Part shown: in pieces, positions 26,561 through 40,017 of the stretch
How the letters are laid out: the number at the start of each line of letters is the position of its first letter
How positions within the stretch are numbered: the first letter of the stretch is position 1
Assembly: GCA_964006375.1 (NCBI GenBank)
Contig: OZ023265.1
Location: forward strand, 155,660,547-155,724,546
Reading direction: 5' to 3'
DNA: 64,000 nucleotides
Source: Tillus elongatus
Taxonomy: Eukaryota; Arthropoda; Insecta; Coleoptera; Cleridae
The notes under the pieces: model-generated
Told to the model about the DNA's origin: nothing
Databases searched by the model: none
The model's input: only the letters and a program-made list of their open reading frames with translations
Made by a program: the position numbers and the translations under genes

Positions 26561-27009
26561 ACTCTAAGGCTCCGATCTGCCAACTCCTTAGAGCGGTAAA
26601 GAAAATTGGCTTGTAGCTTGGTTACAGGGGCACAATCTGCCAAGTTCCCAAATCTCACTGGATAAGGGCTCTAAGCTGAATGTGTCTAAAGCTAGAACTG
26701 AGAGATACCTGATTGCCGCTTAATGGTTTCGTATTATTTATAGTGTGGTTCCTACCTGGGTCCTTAACGGAGCCATGAGTCGGATCGGCAATGTTTATTA
26801 TGTGACATATTTTAATTATTTATTAATATTTGATTTAAATTAATAAAGTGCTCGACACAATAAACCTTAAAGACGATCTAAAGTCAGAATTTGGGAGTAG
26901 GCAAACTGACGCCCCATAATCAAACCACAACAACCCAACCAACCGTTACCTACATATCTAAAGAGTAACAGGGTTTTGGTATTAGAGTATTTTCCTTTAA
27001 GCAAATTTT
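26561..27009. other. Stretch without recognised content
   Basis: Nothing recognised. Confidence 0.35.
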
Positions 27010-27118
27010 TGTTTAAACAATTTCACTTATAGAGAGGTATCTATGTTGAGACTGTGCAAATTTTTTTTCATATGAGAGCGAATTTGAGCCCCTAGAACCC
27101 GCAACCAAGGTCCGTTTG

Positions 27119-27182
<64 letters not shown>

Positions 27183-27189
27183 TTATATA

Positions 27190-27265
<76 letters not shown>
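27010..27265 (+). mobile_element. TAH fragment, hairpin end plus TA tract
   Basis: A decayed hairpin end, GAGAGGTATCTATGTTGAG, GCCCCTAGAACCCGC and an interrupted TA tract (27121-27261). Confidence 0.65.
27121..27261. repeat. (TA)n tract with TTTA interruptions
   Basis: About 141 bp with TTTATTTA and ATTTATA interruptions in the middle. Confidence 0.96.
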
Positions 27266-27273
27266 ATATAATA

Positions 27274-27550
27274 AGACCAAAAGATCAGACCCCACAGTCT
27301 GTTGGTAGGAGGATTAGTCAGCATAGGAGTGACTCCAGACTTAGACCCGATAGATGTGCATTGGCGCATCATGTGTCAACCTTGGGTCATAACATAGATT
27401 TGCAAAATGTCAACATATTGGATAGAGAAGCCAATCTAAAAAAAAAAACGTTCCCTTCTTAAAATGTGTCTATGAACTCTAAATCAAATATTCAAAATTT
27501 AAGTAGCATATATAGTTATGTAATACTATTTGATAGGTCTGAGGGCGCCG
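27274..27550 (+). pseudogene. PLE C-terminal domain remnant
   Basis: This is the distal part of the PLE polyprotein. It reads [15 protein letters not shown], then [17 protein letters not shown] and [13 protein letters not shown], up to a TAA at 27460. A +1-type shift then brings in MNSKSNIQNLSSIYSYVI. The HH...TLGHxI pattern and the E-in-DREANL position match the stretch at the end of the GIY-YIG endonuclease of Penelope-like elements, which nicks target DNA. The reverse transcriptase and the GIY-YIG core upstream are missing, cut off by the TA tract. Family call from pattern recognition; alignment would settle it. Confidence 0.65.
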
Positions 27551-27990
27551 CTATGTTGGCCGATTCCATAACTTATAATAAGGAAATAAATTATAAATTT
27601 CATCAATAGAGTAACAATAGTCTATGATCAATGATGGTTTCTCAGTTTTCAGTGTCACTTATATCTATGGTCGGCATTCTAACGTGAAAAAATGGTGTTA
27701 GATGTTCAAACTCTTATACGTGAATTTATCAAAGTTTTTTTAATATTTTAACCTTACTGACTCTTTTTTATGCTTTTTCATGAATAAATTTGAATGTTTT
27801 TAACGTACAAATGTTCGCGTAAAGTTACATGTAGTTTTTAAAATGGTTGTTACATTCCTGTTTTTTGCATGTCCTTGTGGCAGAATTTCTCTGTTTTGAT
27901 GTTTCTGGCTTTGCTTTTCAATTAGTTACAGTGCTGTAAGTATTTATTATTGCATAATCTAGATGTAATGTTAACTTTTATTCATTTTTT

Positions 27991-28038
27991 AGTGCTCCTG
28001 AAGATGCTTGGGATCACAAGCGAAATATATCGAGTATT
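27991..28038 (+). ncRNA. Hammerhead ribozyme candidate in a PLE 3' end
   Basis: Core CTGAAGA (27998-28004), stem II GCTTG/CAAGC (28006-28010 with 28017-28021) and GAAA (28022-28025). A minimal stem III, ATA/TAT, ends in ATC, predicting cleavage after 28031. Stem I is AGTGCTC (27991-27997) with GAGTATT (28032-28038), seven pairs including two G-U. One extra T lies between the core and stem II, which may lower activity. Short-stem-III type I hammerheads are the form known from PLEs. Confidence 0.6.
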
Positions 28039-28101
28039 TAGTACAGAGTGACTTTCTTTAAAATATAGCCCTCTATTTTTGGTCGTAACTTCCCTTAAAA
28101 G

Positions 28102-30280
<2,179 letters not shown>

Positions 30281-30371
<91 letters not shown>
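30281..30371. repeat. (TA)n tract, right flank of M3
   Basis: About 91 bp of TA dinucleotides. Confidence 0.97.
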
Positions 30372-30373
<2 letters not shown>

Positions 30374-30735
30374 CTAACTATAGTAGTAATGAGAAATTTA
30401 TAAACCTCGCACCGCCGCCTGATCACCTGATAGATTGCTTTATAAAATAAATAGCGACAGAAGCACTTCCGAGAGATAATAAAAGAATACAGATATTTCC
30501 GCCAAACGAAAATATATTAATTTAGGTGTCGTTGAACCTCCGCAATTCGCTAGTGACTGACTACCTGCAGAATTACAGAAGAATACAAACAGGGTTGTGG
30601 ATATAAGATATTTAGAATTATTCATCATCTGATGACGCTAACTTGGTCAGTGAAATGATCGTCAGGTCTTTTAAAATGTATTGTGCTGATTTGGGTTCTC
30701 CAAGTGTGCTTACTTTAATGGCACTTTGATTATAT
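30372..30735 (+). mobile_element. PLE-like 3' fragment with decayed hammerhead
   Basis: CTGATGACGCTAAC near 30629 and GATCGTCAGGTCTTTT with TTTGGGTTCTCCAAGTG downstream match the segment at 39.5-39.6 kb. The core reads CTGATGA, a stem with AGTG, then AAAT and GATCGTC, so the GAAA box is mutated. Confidence 0.5.
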
Positions 30736-30919
30736 TATAGCAGTTTGCTAATACCGTACTCACCACGTACGTATATTTTTAGTAAAAATGGAAAAATAAT
30801 CAAACCAAAAAAAAATAAAGATTAAACCGACCTCAAAATAGACTCTAAAAAACGAAAAATAACTGGATACAGGTTTAATTCAAAAGATAAAAATGAATTG
30901 AAATCGATGGCGAGCTTCT

Positions 30920-31213
30920 TTTTTTCACTTTTGGTCATAAAGCTGTTTGTGAATAATTATATCTTCGCAGGTGTGTAAATAGCTTGAAGAAGTTCGCTGA
31001 CCAGGAAAATCGTACCAGTTTTCTTTCTGGAACCCTTTAGGTTTATTTTCGGAAAATATTTGTACTTTTTGAAACGACAAAGCTATTTTAATGGTACGAT
31101 ACGGTTAATTGTTACCACTATATGGGTTATACTCCTTTTAAAAACAAAATATATTTGCCATTAAAAACATTTTGACAAAAATTCACTACCATAACGCACT
31201 TGCTGCGTCCAGA
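30920..31213 (+). mobile_element. TAH fragment, GC-hairpin half
   Basis: It runs from CCAGGAAAATCGTACCAG body sequence to CACTACCATAACGCACTTG with CTGCGTCCAGAC; the 5' part is missing. Confidence 0.7.
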
Positions 31214-31886
31214 CTTTTTTGATTATAACAAATTAAAATGTAGGTATTAGCATGTAAATTTATGTATCTGAGTTTATAATATCAGTAAATTTTGTTTACC
31301 TGTTACTTGCTTAATTCTTATAGTAAAATTCTGGTCGCTTATTAATATATTTATTTAGGTAACATAAGACTTTGTTATGTAAAAATACGCTCTTAAGTTA
31401 AATTTCCGCGTTCACCTATGACACACGATTGCTCCTAAAACATAATACCTCTATAATAATCAATATAAATTGGTATTTTATGACAGACTACACTGTATTT
31501 TCACTGTTCTTATAAGAGTTTTAGTGACAGAAATCTTGTACATAACCATTTCTCTTCGTTTTAAGTTTTAATTTATTAGTCGCTTAGGAAATTAGAAAAT
31601 TAAGTAATAAATGACTCTACTATAAGATTAAAATCACAAATAATTAATGCTCTGACCATAACACTGTGAAGCCCGTTTATATTCTGCTTCACAAAACCAG
31701 AAAATAACACATCTTTTACATGATGCATTTTACGCTTTCCAGTTGTGAACATTTTTCACATTCTCTACATTTTATAAATGGCATCAGAATGATAAGTCGG
31801 TAATGGCGTTATTAACTGACTTTATTTGAGGCTAAGCTACGTTACAAATTATTATAATTGAATTCTCTGCGTGACAAATTTATAAA
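31214..31886. other. AT-rich stretch between two opposed TAH ends
   Basis: No gene recognised. The two flanking TAH GC-hairpin ends point towards it. Confidence 0.4.
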
Positions 31887-32092
31887 AGTCTGGGCACAGC
31901 AAGTGAGTTACGGTAGTGAATTTTCATAAAAGTATTTTTAATAGCAAATACCTACGCATTTTTTTAAATAAAAGCAGTCATCAAATTTGATTACCAGTAT
32001 AACCTACATATACCAGAAATAATGTACAATATTTCATTAGATTTTGTTGTTTGAAAATGTATAAACCTATAATGTTCCCGGGTTTAGATGCA
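31887..32092 (-). mobile_element. TAH fragment, GC-hairpin half
   Basis: GGGCACAGCAAGTGAGTTACGG (a decayed tip) followed by the AGTGAATTTTCATAAAAG body; truncated at the inner side. Confidence 0.65.
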
Positions 32093-33095
32093 CTTTTCAA
32101 ATATTGTTTACCGCTATTACATACTTTGTGTGAGGTACTATCAAGGCATGCTAGTTTTATTTGTGGCCGCTCAAAAAGCGATCATCCCAAAACAAAATCT
32201 AAAATGACCATACTCCTTCCAGATTTCTCTACGCAAATGTTTTTTTGACATCCGAATCGGGATACACGCGAAAAGTTAACGATTCCAGTGAACAAGCATA
32301 TCCAGATCTAGACATCTCTGGAACTATGCAGAACCGACTAGGACGTGTTAGCATGATGAGATGGGCAATCGAGTTTGCAGTTGAACTAGCCGGGAAAATA
32401 CCAAGCGTCCCACATAGAAAAATAAACTTAATATCTCAATCCCAGAAATTCGATGCGCAAGTGTTTTTCTTTTTGGCGTCAAAATCGAGATTCTCGTGAA
32501 AAGCTGAACAATTTTCCCCATTTTAATTTAATTGTGGATCCAATAATGACAGAGATAGCTTTTCTAAACGATTCCTGTGAACACCCTGTATAAGATGTTC
32601 GTAACTCAGACAAAAAATATAGAACAAGACTCGGGGTTTCAAAAAAAGTAAAAACAAGATAACATTGTAATAGGAATATTTTGAGATAACAGCCTTTAAA
32701 AAGTTTTATCCAAAAAAGCGCCATCTGGTGGTAATAATAGGAAAATAAAAAAGCATAAGCCTAATTGTGCTTGAAAAAGCCGTTCAAACAGTTTTTCCCT
32801 GAAGATCTAGTTGCCATAGTTACCGAGATATGAATGTCGTTCACCTAATGAATCACCCTGTATATCTCGGCTCTCTGTCAAATGATAAACGTATGAGTAT
32901 GATTTCGTTTTAGTCAACCTAATGAAACCGGTTTTTTCAATATCAACAATAACAAAATTATAATTTCAACTCAAAGGTGACAAACTCATTTAGGCGTTTT
33001 AAAAAAATGAGACCTTGTTCAAAACGTATGAAATCTGTGCAATATTGTTTCTCCAAATGTCAAAATAAAACGTAAAAAACATACATTCATAGAGC
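32093..33095. mobile_element. Decayed mariner-type terminal repeat region
   Basis: CACCCTGTATA occurs twice (about 32581 and 32862) and GTTACCGAGATATGAATG between 32820 and 32840. These are common in TIRs of the M1/M3 kind. Two similar blocks (about 32230-32275 and 32460-32505) suggest a duplicated segment. The open frame at 32245-32499 has no recognised product. Confidence 0.3.
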
Positions 33096-33180
33096 TGGAT
33101 TCGATCGCGTAACCTTCTGCTTAGGAGGCAACCGCGATGCCCCCTGTGGAATCTGGGCACACGTCAACTAATGTTTTATT
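33096..33180 (-). repeat. tRNA-like sequence (SINE head type)
   Basis: The minus strand has a B-box-like GATCGAATCC and an anticodon-arm-like CCTCCTAAGCAGAAGG. Arm pairing is imperfect, so it is better read as tRNA-derived repeat than as a tRNA gene. Confidence 0.35.
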
Positions 33181-33644
33181 TGCGTGATACTTTAGATCGG
33201 CTTCATGCCCGGCATATTATATTCAAAGTATACGTAACAATTAATTACAGAATTAGTAGAATTACCATTGAAACACATCCCCACGACTGTTTCGGTCTTA
33301 TATGACGTCTTATGTTTAAGTTTAAAGATAAAAGAAACGATTTTAGAATAATTTTTATAGACTTGACTTCAATTTGTTTACATTTCTGCTATATTATGCG
33401 AGAGCATAATATATCTATGCTGCGCTAAAACTGTATTTGGGGCCGTCAATGAAGCTACAAATATAGTATATTTTAATAATTGATTGAATCTCCCAGTTAA
33501 ATAACAATCACTTGGCAAATTTTTAATTTCATGTCTGTCATTTCCATAATTGTGGTCGAGATTTCACGATTGTTGGTTCGGGTGGCATGTTTTCTGCCTA
33601 GTATATATTAAGTTTGGTTACCGTTGAGGTATAGTTTATACCTG

Positions 33645-33730
33645 TTGTATGAATCAATCTACGCGTGGCAGTTAACCACTCTGTCTGTCAGGCATTGTGC
33701 TTTAACCACTAAGTCGATTCAACGCATGTC
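33645..33730 (-). repeat. tRNA-like sequence (SINE head type)
   Basis: The minus strand has a D-arm/A-box-like CTTAGTGGTTAAAGCAC and a B-box-like GTAGATTGATTC in tRNA order. It does not fold into a clean cloverleaf. Confidence 0.35.
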
Positions 33731-33910
33731 TTTGGGATTTTATTTTTAATTTGGAAAAAGCTCTAAATATTGTGTACTAAATTACTTAAAATTCACAATA
33801 TATGTTTATTTGCACCATTTCTAGTCACATGCAAAGTCCCATTCCAGTTACTCTGATACTTACAAAAATATAGCGTTTTCAAAAAGTCTTCCCCGATTTT
33901 TCACCGGAAA

Positions 33911-34072
33911 AACTTGTGTGTGTGTGTATATATATAAATTTTAACGGGCGTTGGTTTTGGGTTCTAGGGACCCAAATTCGCGCTCATTTGAAGAAATTTT
34001 GTCAAAAGCTTTTCATCGTGACCTCTCTATTAGCGAATTTTTCTTAATGAAAATTCGCTAATAAAGATGCGA
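33911..34072 (-). mobile_element. TAH fragment, hairpin end
   Basis: A short (GT)n/(TA)n, GGTTCTAGGGACCCAAATTC, and an ATTAGCGAATTTTTC/GAAAATTCGCTAAT hairpin. Confidence 0.7.
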
Positions 34073-34447
34073 AGCAGGTTATATTAAAAGGATTCGATGT
34101 TATTTTATAAAAAAAAAAACGTATTTGTGGTTTCTTTCATGTTTGCTTAGTACGCAATTTAAAGCCGCTGAGGTAAAGCTAACCATAAGAAATTCTATAT
34201 TGCCTAAGTCTAAATTAGCTCAGTGAAATTACGTTTTATTTTTCTGTTGATAAATTGCTTTTTCATAACAGGGATTAGCTAAGCGCTTCACTTTACTTCG
34301 TTGTAATTTCTTACTGTTTCGATGTCCTTGCCCTTTTACACGTAAATGCGATACAATAAGCTCCCTATAATTGGATGTTTTTCTGTGTTAATAGTTTTTT
34401 CTTGTACAAAAATTCAGTGACTTGAAAAACGTTTTAAAGCGAAAAAA
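34073..34447. other. AT-rich stretch, no gene recognised
   Basis: Nothing recognised. Confidence 0.4.
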
Positions 34448-36152
34448 ATCTCTAGACGCAGCAAGTGCGTTATGGTAGCGAATTTTGTTTAATATATTTT
34501 TAAGAGCAAATGTCTTTCTTTGTTGAAAGCAGGCATCATACTTGGTTGTCTATATAGTAGAAACAATATACCATATTTCATCAAAATAATTTAATTTTTT
34601 GAAAATATATAAACATTTTTCAAAAGTCTAGATGCAGCAAATGTTTTATGGAAGTGAATTTCCATAAAATGTTTTTAATAGCAAATGCGAGCAGGCATCA
34701 ATCTGATAACCGGTATAGCCTATGTGGTAGAAACAATGTACTATATTTTATCAAAATTACTTATGGTTTGAAAATATACAAAAATGTTCCGAAAATAAAC
34801 TTAAATGTTGGTTTCCTAACCAACAAAGCTTACGTTAATAGCAAATTGGGTTATTGAAATTTGAAGGATTTAATGAAAATTTGGTAAATGTGCTGATTAG
34901 CTCCCGAACGCTTTTCAAAAAATTGTTTCCAGAAATATTACTAGGACCCCACCTGGATGCACAAACCACAGGAAAAATTTCTTGTTCACACGCCCAAGGA
35001 AGTTATGGAACTGGGAGTGAATAGTGGTGCTGTGTGGGGTAGGCAGGGTTTAAGGGGGATATTGCTTCAAGATGTAAAAAGACAGCTTTCAAGCCCGCTT
35101 GATTCGAATTTTTTGCTCATATTTCCTTTTTACTACCTACCCCGCCCAACACCCCTACTCACTCCTGGTCTACTAACTTCCTTGGGGAATTTTTCTTGGG
35201 GTTTGTGGATCCATGGGGGGGGGGGACTAGACAGGTCTCTGAAACAGTTTTTTGAAAAACGTTCGGGAGCTAAATTGTAAATTTACCAAAAATTCGCTAC
35301 CAAAACGCACTTACTGCGTCCAGATTTTTTTTCTTACAAACGCATCATATTACGATAAAAAATGCAAAAATGCATTAACGAATTTGTTCTACGAACATTA
35401 GCTAAAAAAAATATTTTACACCCCTACTCACTCCTGGTCCCGTAACTTCCTTGGGGAGTGTGAACAAGAAATTTTCCTTGAGGTTTGTGGATCCAGAGGG
35501 AAGGGGGTGTCTAGGCAGGTTTCTGGAAACAGTTTTTTGAAAAGCGTCCGGGAGCTAAACTGCAAATTTACCGAAAATTCGCTACCAAAACGCACTTACT
35601 GCGTCCAGATTTTTTTTCTTACAAACTAATCAGATTTCGATAAAAAATGCAAAAATGCATTAACGAATTTGTTCTACAAAAATTAGCTAAAAAAATTATA
35701 CACCCCTACTTACTCCTGGTCCTGTAACTTCCTTGGGGAGTGTGAACAAGAAATTTTACTTGGGGTTTGTGGATCCAAGGGGGGGGGGGGGGTACTAGGC
35801 AGGTTTCTGAAAAGAGTTTTTTGAAAAACGTTTAGGAGCTAAATTGTAAATTGACCAAAAATTCGCTACCAAAACGCACTTACTGCGTCCAGATTCTTTT
35901 CTTACAGACGCATCGTATTTCGAAAAAAAATGCAAAAATGCATTAACGAATTTGTTCTACGAAAATTAGCTAAAAAAAATTACAGACCGTTAAACCATAA
36001 ACTTCACTAAACCTACAAATAAATATCCAAAAAGGCACCAACTTAACTAAACTGACAGCCAAAGCATCAAAGAAAGGGTCTATTTGAAATCGATATTTTG
36101 TAAATATTTTAGTAAAATGAAGGGCAATGTCGGTTGAATCTGAAACTTAAGG
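34448..36152 (-). mobile_element. TAH variant with tandemly repeated tips
   Basis: GC-hairpin tips occur at 34455 and 34630 (plus-strand reading GACGCAGCAAGTGCG). Long inverted sequence around a GC-rich centre (35040-35170) comes next. Three tandem units of about 270-285 bp then each end in CAAAACGCACTTACTGCGTCC (about 35300, 35590, 35880). TAH body sequence follows at 35990-36150. The G-runs near 35215 and 35780 sit at the same place in the repeated unit. Confidence 0.65.
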
Positions 36153-36220
36153 GTTGCCTGTTGTGACTCCGTGTATTTTTACATCTTCATCCAGAGTGTT
36201 CCCATCTTCACCTGGCTATA

Positions 36221-36263
36221 CCGTACTGATGATGGCTAATAAGCTTGAAACACGTGTATGCGG
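36221..36263 (+). ncRNA. Hammerhead ribozyme candidate, unit 1
   Basis: Core CTGATGA (36226-36232), stem II GGCT/AGCT with loop AATA, GAAA (36247-36250), and stem III ACAC/GTGT without a loop. The GTA cleavage triplet is followed by stem I TGCGG (36259-36263), pairing with CCGTA (36221-36225). The closing pair of stem II is T-T, a weak point. Confidence 0.6.
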
Positions 36264-36525
36264 TTGTCTCCTTGCGGCTTTGCTCTTAACCCTTTTTCCT
36301 TGTATAGTACAGAAATGCCGTGTTATAGATCCTGTTATAGTTAGTATAACTTCCTGGGCTTCGCATGCTCACGCAGGTGATTTCTTTGCCTCCGTGGCTA
36401 TTTTGGTTGTTTCCCTCGGATTGAGGGACTTCCAAATGTTGCTGCAAATGTGCACTGGTTGCCTGTTGTGACTCCGTGTATTTTTGCATCTTCATCCAGA
36501 GTGTTCCCATCTTCCCCTGGCTATA

Positions 36526-36568
36526 CCGTACTGATGATGGCTAATAAGCTTGAAACACCGGTATGCGG
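36526..36568 (+). ncRNA. Hammerhead ribozyme candidate, unit 2 (altered stem III)
   Basis: Same layout at +305 bp: CTGATGA at 36531-36537, GAAA at 36552-36555, TGCGG/CCGTA stem I. The stem III region reads ACACCGGT instead of ACACGTGT, which spoils two pairs. Confidence 0.5.
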
Positions 36569-36641
36569 TTGTCTCCTTGCGGCTTTGCCGTTAACTCTTT
36601 TTCCTTGTATAGTACAGAAATGCCGTGTTATAGATCCTGTT

Positions 36642-36648
<7 letters not shown>

Positions 36649-36708
<60 letters not shown>
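36649..36708. repeat. (TA)n tract
   Basis: About 60 bp of TA, between the hammerhead repeat and PLE sequence. Confidence 0.96.
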
Positions 36709-36711
<3 letters not shown>

Positions 36712-36829
36712 GAGGCGTTTAGCTGTCCGGGTTGTCTAACATTTTTTATTAATTTTAAATTTAGTTGAAAATTGGCTTTGTTAAAAATGCTATCTAGACC
36801 ACTTGGGATTCAAGGTTCAAATTGTAAAC

Positions 36830-37445
36830 AAACGGAGTTCTTTCGGCTTTCTCTCTTCTAAAAGTGGTTGATTCCGCTAACATTTTCTTTGTTTTTTGTT
36901 TGTCAATTAATTTCTGCACTAGGCAAGCACTGTTTCGTTATATTCGGCCACGTTCTTAATATACTTTAGTTATTTGGTATATCTACTTTTACCTAAAGAA
37001 AATTTAATTAGCCGGTTTACTAAAAAATTCAGACTGGCCATTTTTTTGTGCTACGTATGATGTGGGTTATAATGTGGTTTAGTGTGGTGGTTTCCTTTCT
37101 ATGGATATTAAATCCTAAAGTGTTTATATTTTTGTAACTAGTATATCTAGAAAGGGTAATTTATTATTTATTTCTAATTCGTGGGTAAATTTTATAGAAT
37201 CAAATTTATTGTTGAATTTGGCAATAAAATATTTTATTCTGCAAATTTTTGTGTTAGACGCTGCGAAAATATCATCCACGTAACGAAAGCACAGTCTGGG
37301 AAAATAATCGCTTTCACTTTCAAAATTTGTGTCAAATCTACTCATGAAAAGGTTTGCAATAAATGGCGATAGCAATGAGGAGCAATAGACAACCCGCTAT
37401 CACCATTTATTCCAATCTTCGCTTAGTTCCAAAGCTACTGTCAGA
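36830..37445 (-). pseudogene. Penelope-like reverse transcriptase fragment
   Basis: Part of a PLE reverse transcriptase. The longest frame (37375-37124) reads SPFIANLFMSRFDTN, then CFRYVDDIFAASNT with the catalytic YVDD box, then FTHELEINNKLPFLDILV, the block that follows it in PLEs. Beyond a stop at 37124, other frames continue the family: FNIHRKETTT (where RKET/RKPT is usual), then NRLIKFSLGKSRYTK and KYIKNVAEYNE. Upstream, GDSGLSIAP-type sequence replaces the expected GxxMGNPLSP, so the N-terminal side is frameshifted. The thumb, linker and GIY-YIG parts are absent or unrecognisable. The hammerhead tandem repeat just downstream lies on the opposite strand, so it is probably a separate insertion. 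Confidence 0.8.
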
Positions 37446-38261
37446 GTAATGTCATTTTAGGGACTTCTATAAATTTAGTTTGTTTAGAAACAATTGCAGT
37501 TATAAATATATTATTATGGAATGGCAAAGATTTGTGGTCACTGAAGGTAATAGAAGTAAAGTCAGTAAGGTAAACAGGAGATAGAAGAGAGGAAAGACCT
37601 AACACTTTATAAGTTAAAATTTGAAGTGAATTTGGTATGGGACTGTTGAAACTATTTTGGATGAAACCTTTAAAATTGCCTTATAAAACAGCACAAGTCT
37701 GAGCCTAATCGTATAAACATAATGTATAATTTTGCAAGTAAATAATAATGATAATGATAATATTTTAAACAGAACCATTTTACCTTTTGTTCCGTTTGCT
37801 GACTAAGCTGAGTTACCTTTCAAAACGGAATGTACTTTGTTCATGTTGAAAGATCAAGTACGCCAGTAAGGGAAACTAAATATTCGGTTGAGAAGAATCC
37901 GGTCATTTGTTTAATGAAATGCAATTTGTTTGCCTCAGGCAAGCAAGTTTTTGCCACTTTTCAGTGGCTGAAAATTCTTATCTCAATGTTCGGCAATATA
38001 TAAAAGAAGCTTTGTGTTCTGAGCATAGTGCAAAGATTTATATTCTTTCAAGTCTAATAAGAGATAATGTGGTCTACTGATTTACTGCAGTCTTACACTT
38101 AACAGTTTCATGGTGACGCTATGTTCAAGTAAAATTGAACTGAAATAAACAGGGTTGACTTATTGTATATCTCTAAATGTTGTTCGTGAGCTATTCTTCT
38201 AGTGTTTTTACATTTTGTATTTGTAGCAGAAAGCTGCTGCATTGCCGTCCTATTGGAAAAA
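37446..38261. other. AT-rich stretch, no gene recognised
   Basis: A TATATAAAAG motif near 37997-38006 is present, but no start codon with coding sequence follows. Confidence 0.4.
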
Positions 38262-38582
38262 GATTGGACACAGCAAGTGCGTTATGGTAGTGAATTTTCA
38301 TAAAAATATTTGTAATAGCAAACATTCTTTTCTTTTAAAGAAAGCAGACATTAAATTTGGTTAGCAGTATAACCTATATAGTAGAAATAATGTACCACAT
38401 TTAATCAAAATAACTTTGCTGTTTGAAAATGTAAAATTTTTCGTCGAAAATAAGCTCAAAATGTTCCCGAAAAAACGGGTTCCTAGCAAACGAACGTTAA
38501 GATAATAGCAAATCAAGCTTTTGAAATTTTAAACCTATAATGAAAATTCGCTCCCATAATGCACTTGCTGCGTTCTGAGTTT
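38262..38582. mobile_element. TAH terminal module as a stand-alone MITE-like unit
   Basis: About 320 bp with inverted tips GGACACAGCAAGTGCGTTATG and CATAATGCACTTGCTGCG at the two ends. It matches the terminal module of the long TAH copies. Confidence 0.7.
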
Positions 38583-38995
<413 letters not shown>

Positions 38996-39493
38996 AGACA
39001 TTCAGTAACAATTATAGACCATTAAACGATAAACTTTATAATTAAAACTACTGCCAAAAAATCAGAGAAAGGGTCTATATGAAATTAATTTTCTGCAGGC
39101 ATTTTAGTAAAAAGTATAATTACGGTTGAAGCTGAAACTTAAGGGTTTGCAAAGCACTCTACTTGCTGCATTTTCTCTAAATAACCCGTATTCGTTTCAC
39201 GTTCTTTGCCCAAATGTTGCCAATTTTGACGTTTCAAATCGAGACTTTGGCGTTTTAAGAGGAAAGTCTCAATTTTTTTTAAATGCCTGGAACTTTTTTG
39301 TGTTTAAAGCTACATATTTACATTTTGGTACGTAATTTACCAGTTAGGATTCGAACCGGCGTATATAATTTGGTTCCGATAACGCTGTTACTTCCGGAGA
39401 TAGAACAATTTTTCGAAAGAAAACACAAACTTTTCTGAGAAAAACTTGCTGATTTTCTTGGATAACGAAACACTTGCAAAAGAAAAATACTCA

Positions 39494-39632
39494 GAATTTT
39501 TTATCTTCTGATGACACTCGCTAACTTTGTTAGTAAACGATCGTCAGGTTTTTAAAAAGATGTTGTGGTAATTTGGGTTCTCCAAGTGCTATATCAGTGT
39601 TCATCACAGGTTCCAATCTTCACTTAGGAAGG
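39494..39632 (+). mobile_element. PLE 3' fragment with 6-bp target duplication
   Basis: Flanked by TACTCA at 39488-39493 and 39633-39638. It contains CTGATGACACTCGC (about 39507) and AAACGATCGTCAGG, a decayed hammerhead with intact ACGATCGTC but TAAA for GAAA, and TTTGGGTTCTCCAAGTGC. It matches 30.6-30.7 kb. Confidence 0.65.
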
Positions 39633-39680
39633 TACTCACAAAATTTTATCAAAATCGACCGACTATATTTTAGTTATTGG

Positions 39681-39683
<3 letters not shown>

Positions 39684-39771
<88 letters not shown>
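39684..39771. repeat. (TA)n tract inside TAH
   Basis: About 88 bp of TA dinucleotides. Confidence 0.97.
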
Positions 39772-39774
<3 letters not shown>

Positions 39775-40017
39775 AAACTGGCCCGGGATGTGTTCTGTGG
39801 GGCTTATACGCGTTCATTTGAAGAGAAAGGAAAGAAAAGAAGAATTTCAAAAGTCGCGATCTCCTCATTAGTGAATTTTTTAAGGAAATTCACTAAAAAT
39901 TGAAATCAGTTGCAGAAAAAAAAACAAGCACTTGTGAAGCCACGGGAAAAGTCTACGACTATATTAAATATGGAACGGTTTCACTAAGTCTGGGCAAGAA
40001 AAAACAACCAGATATGC

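Larger units (their letters stand above)
36153..36648 (+). repeat. 305-bp tandem repeat carrying hammerhead motifs
   Basis: GTTGCCTGTTGTGACTCCG starts at 36153 and again at 36458, so one full unit is followed by a partial one. Each contains a CTGATGA...GAAAC core and the TAGTACAGAAATGCCG block. The second unit runs into a TA tract. Tandem units of about 300 bp with type I hammerheads fit metazoan retrozymes or PLE terminal repeats. Confidence 0.75.
38996..39898 (-). mobile_element. TAH element interrupted by a PLE piece
   Basis: TAH body (AAAGGGTCTATATGAAATTA at 39069, GGTACGTAATTTACCAG near 39325), then a TA tract (39684-39771), ATTGAAACTGGCCCGGGATG and a clean hairpin end ATTAGTGAATTTTTTAAGG with AAATTCACTAAAAA at 39898. 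A 139-bp PLE piece lies at 39494-39632. Confidence 0.7.

Noticed and set aside
33096..33730. Functional tRNA genes
   Set aside because: A/B-box-like signals exist, but the cloverleaf arms do not pair well and no terminator follows, so SINE-type derivation is preferred.
37990..38130. A second host promoter (TATATAAAAG)
   Set aside because: No initiator, coding exon or splice donor follows on the plus strand; TATA-like strings are frequent in this AT-rich DNA.
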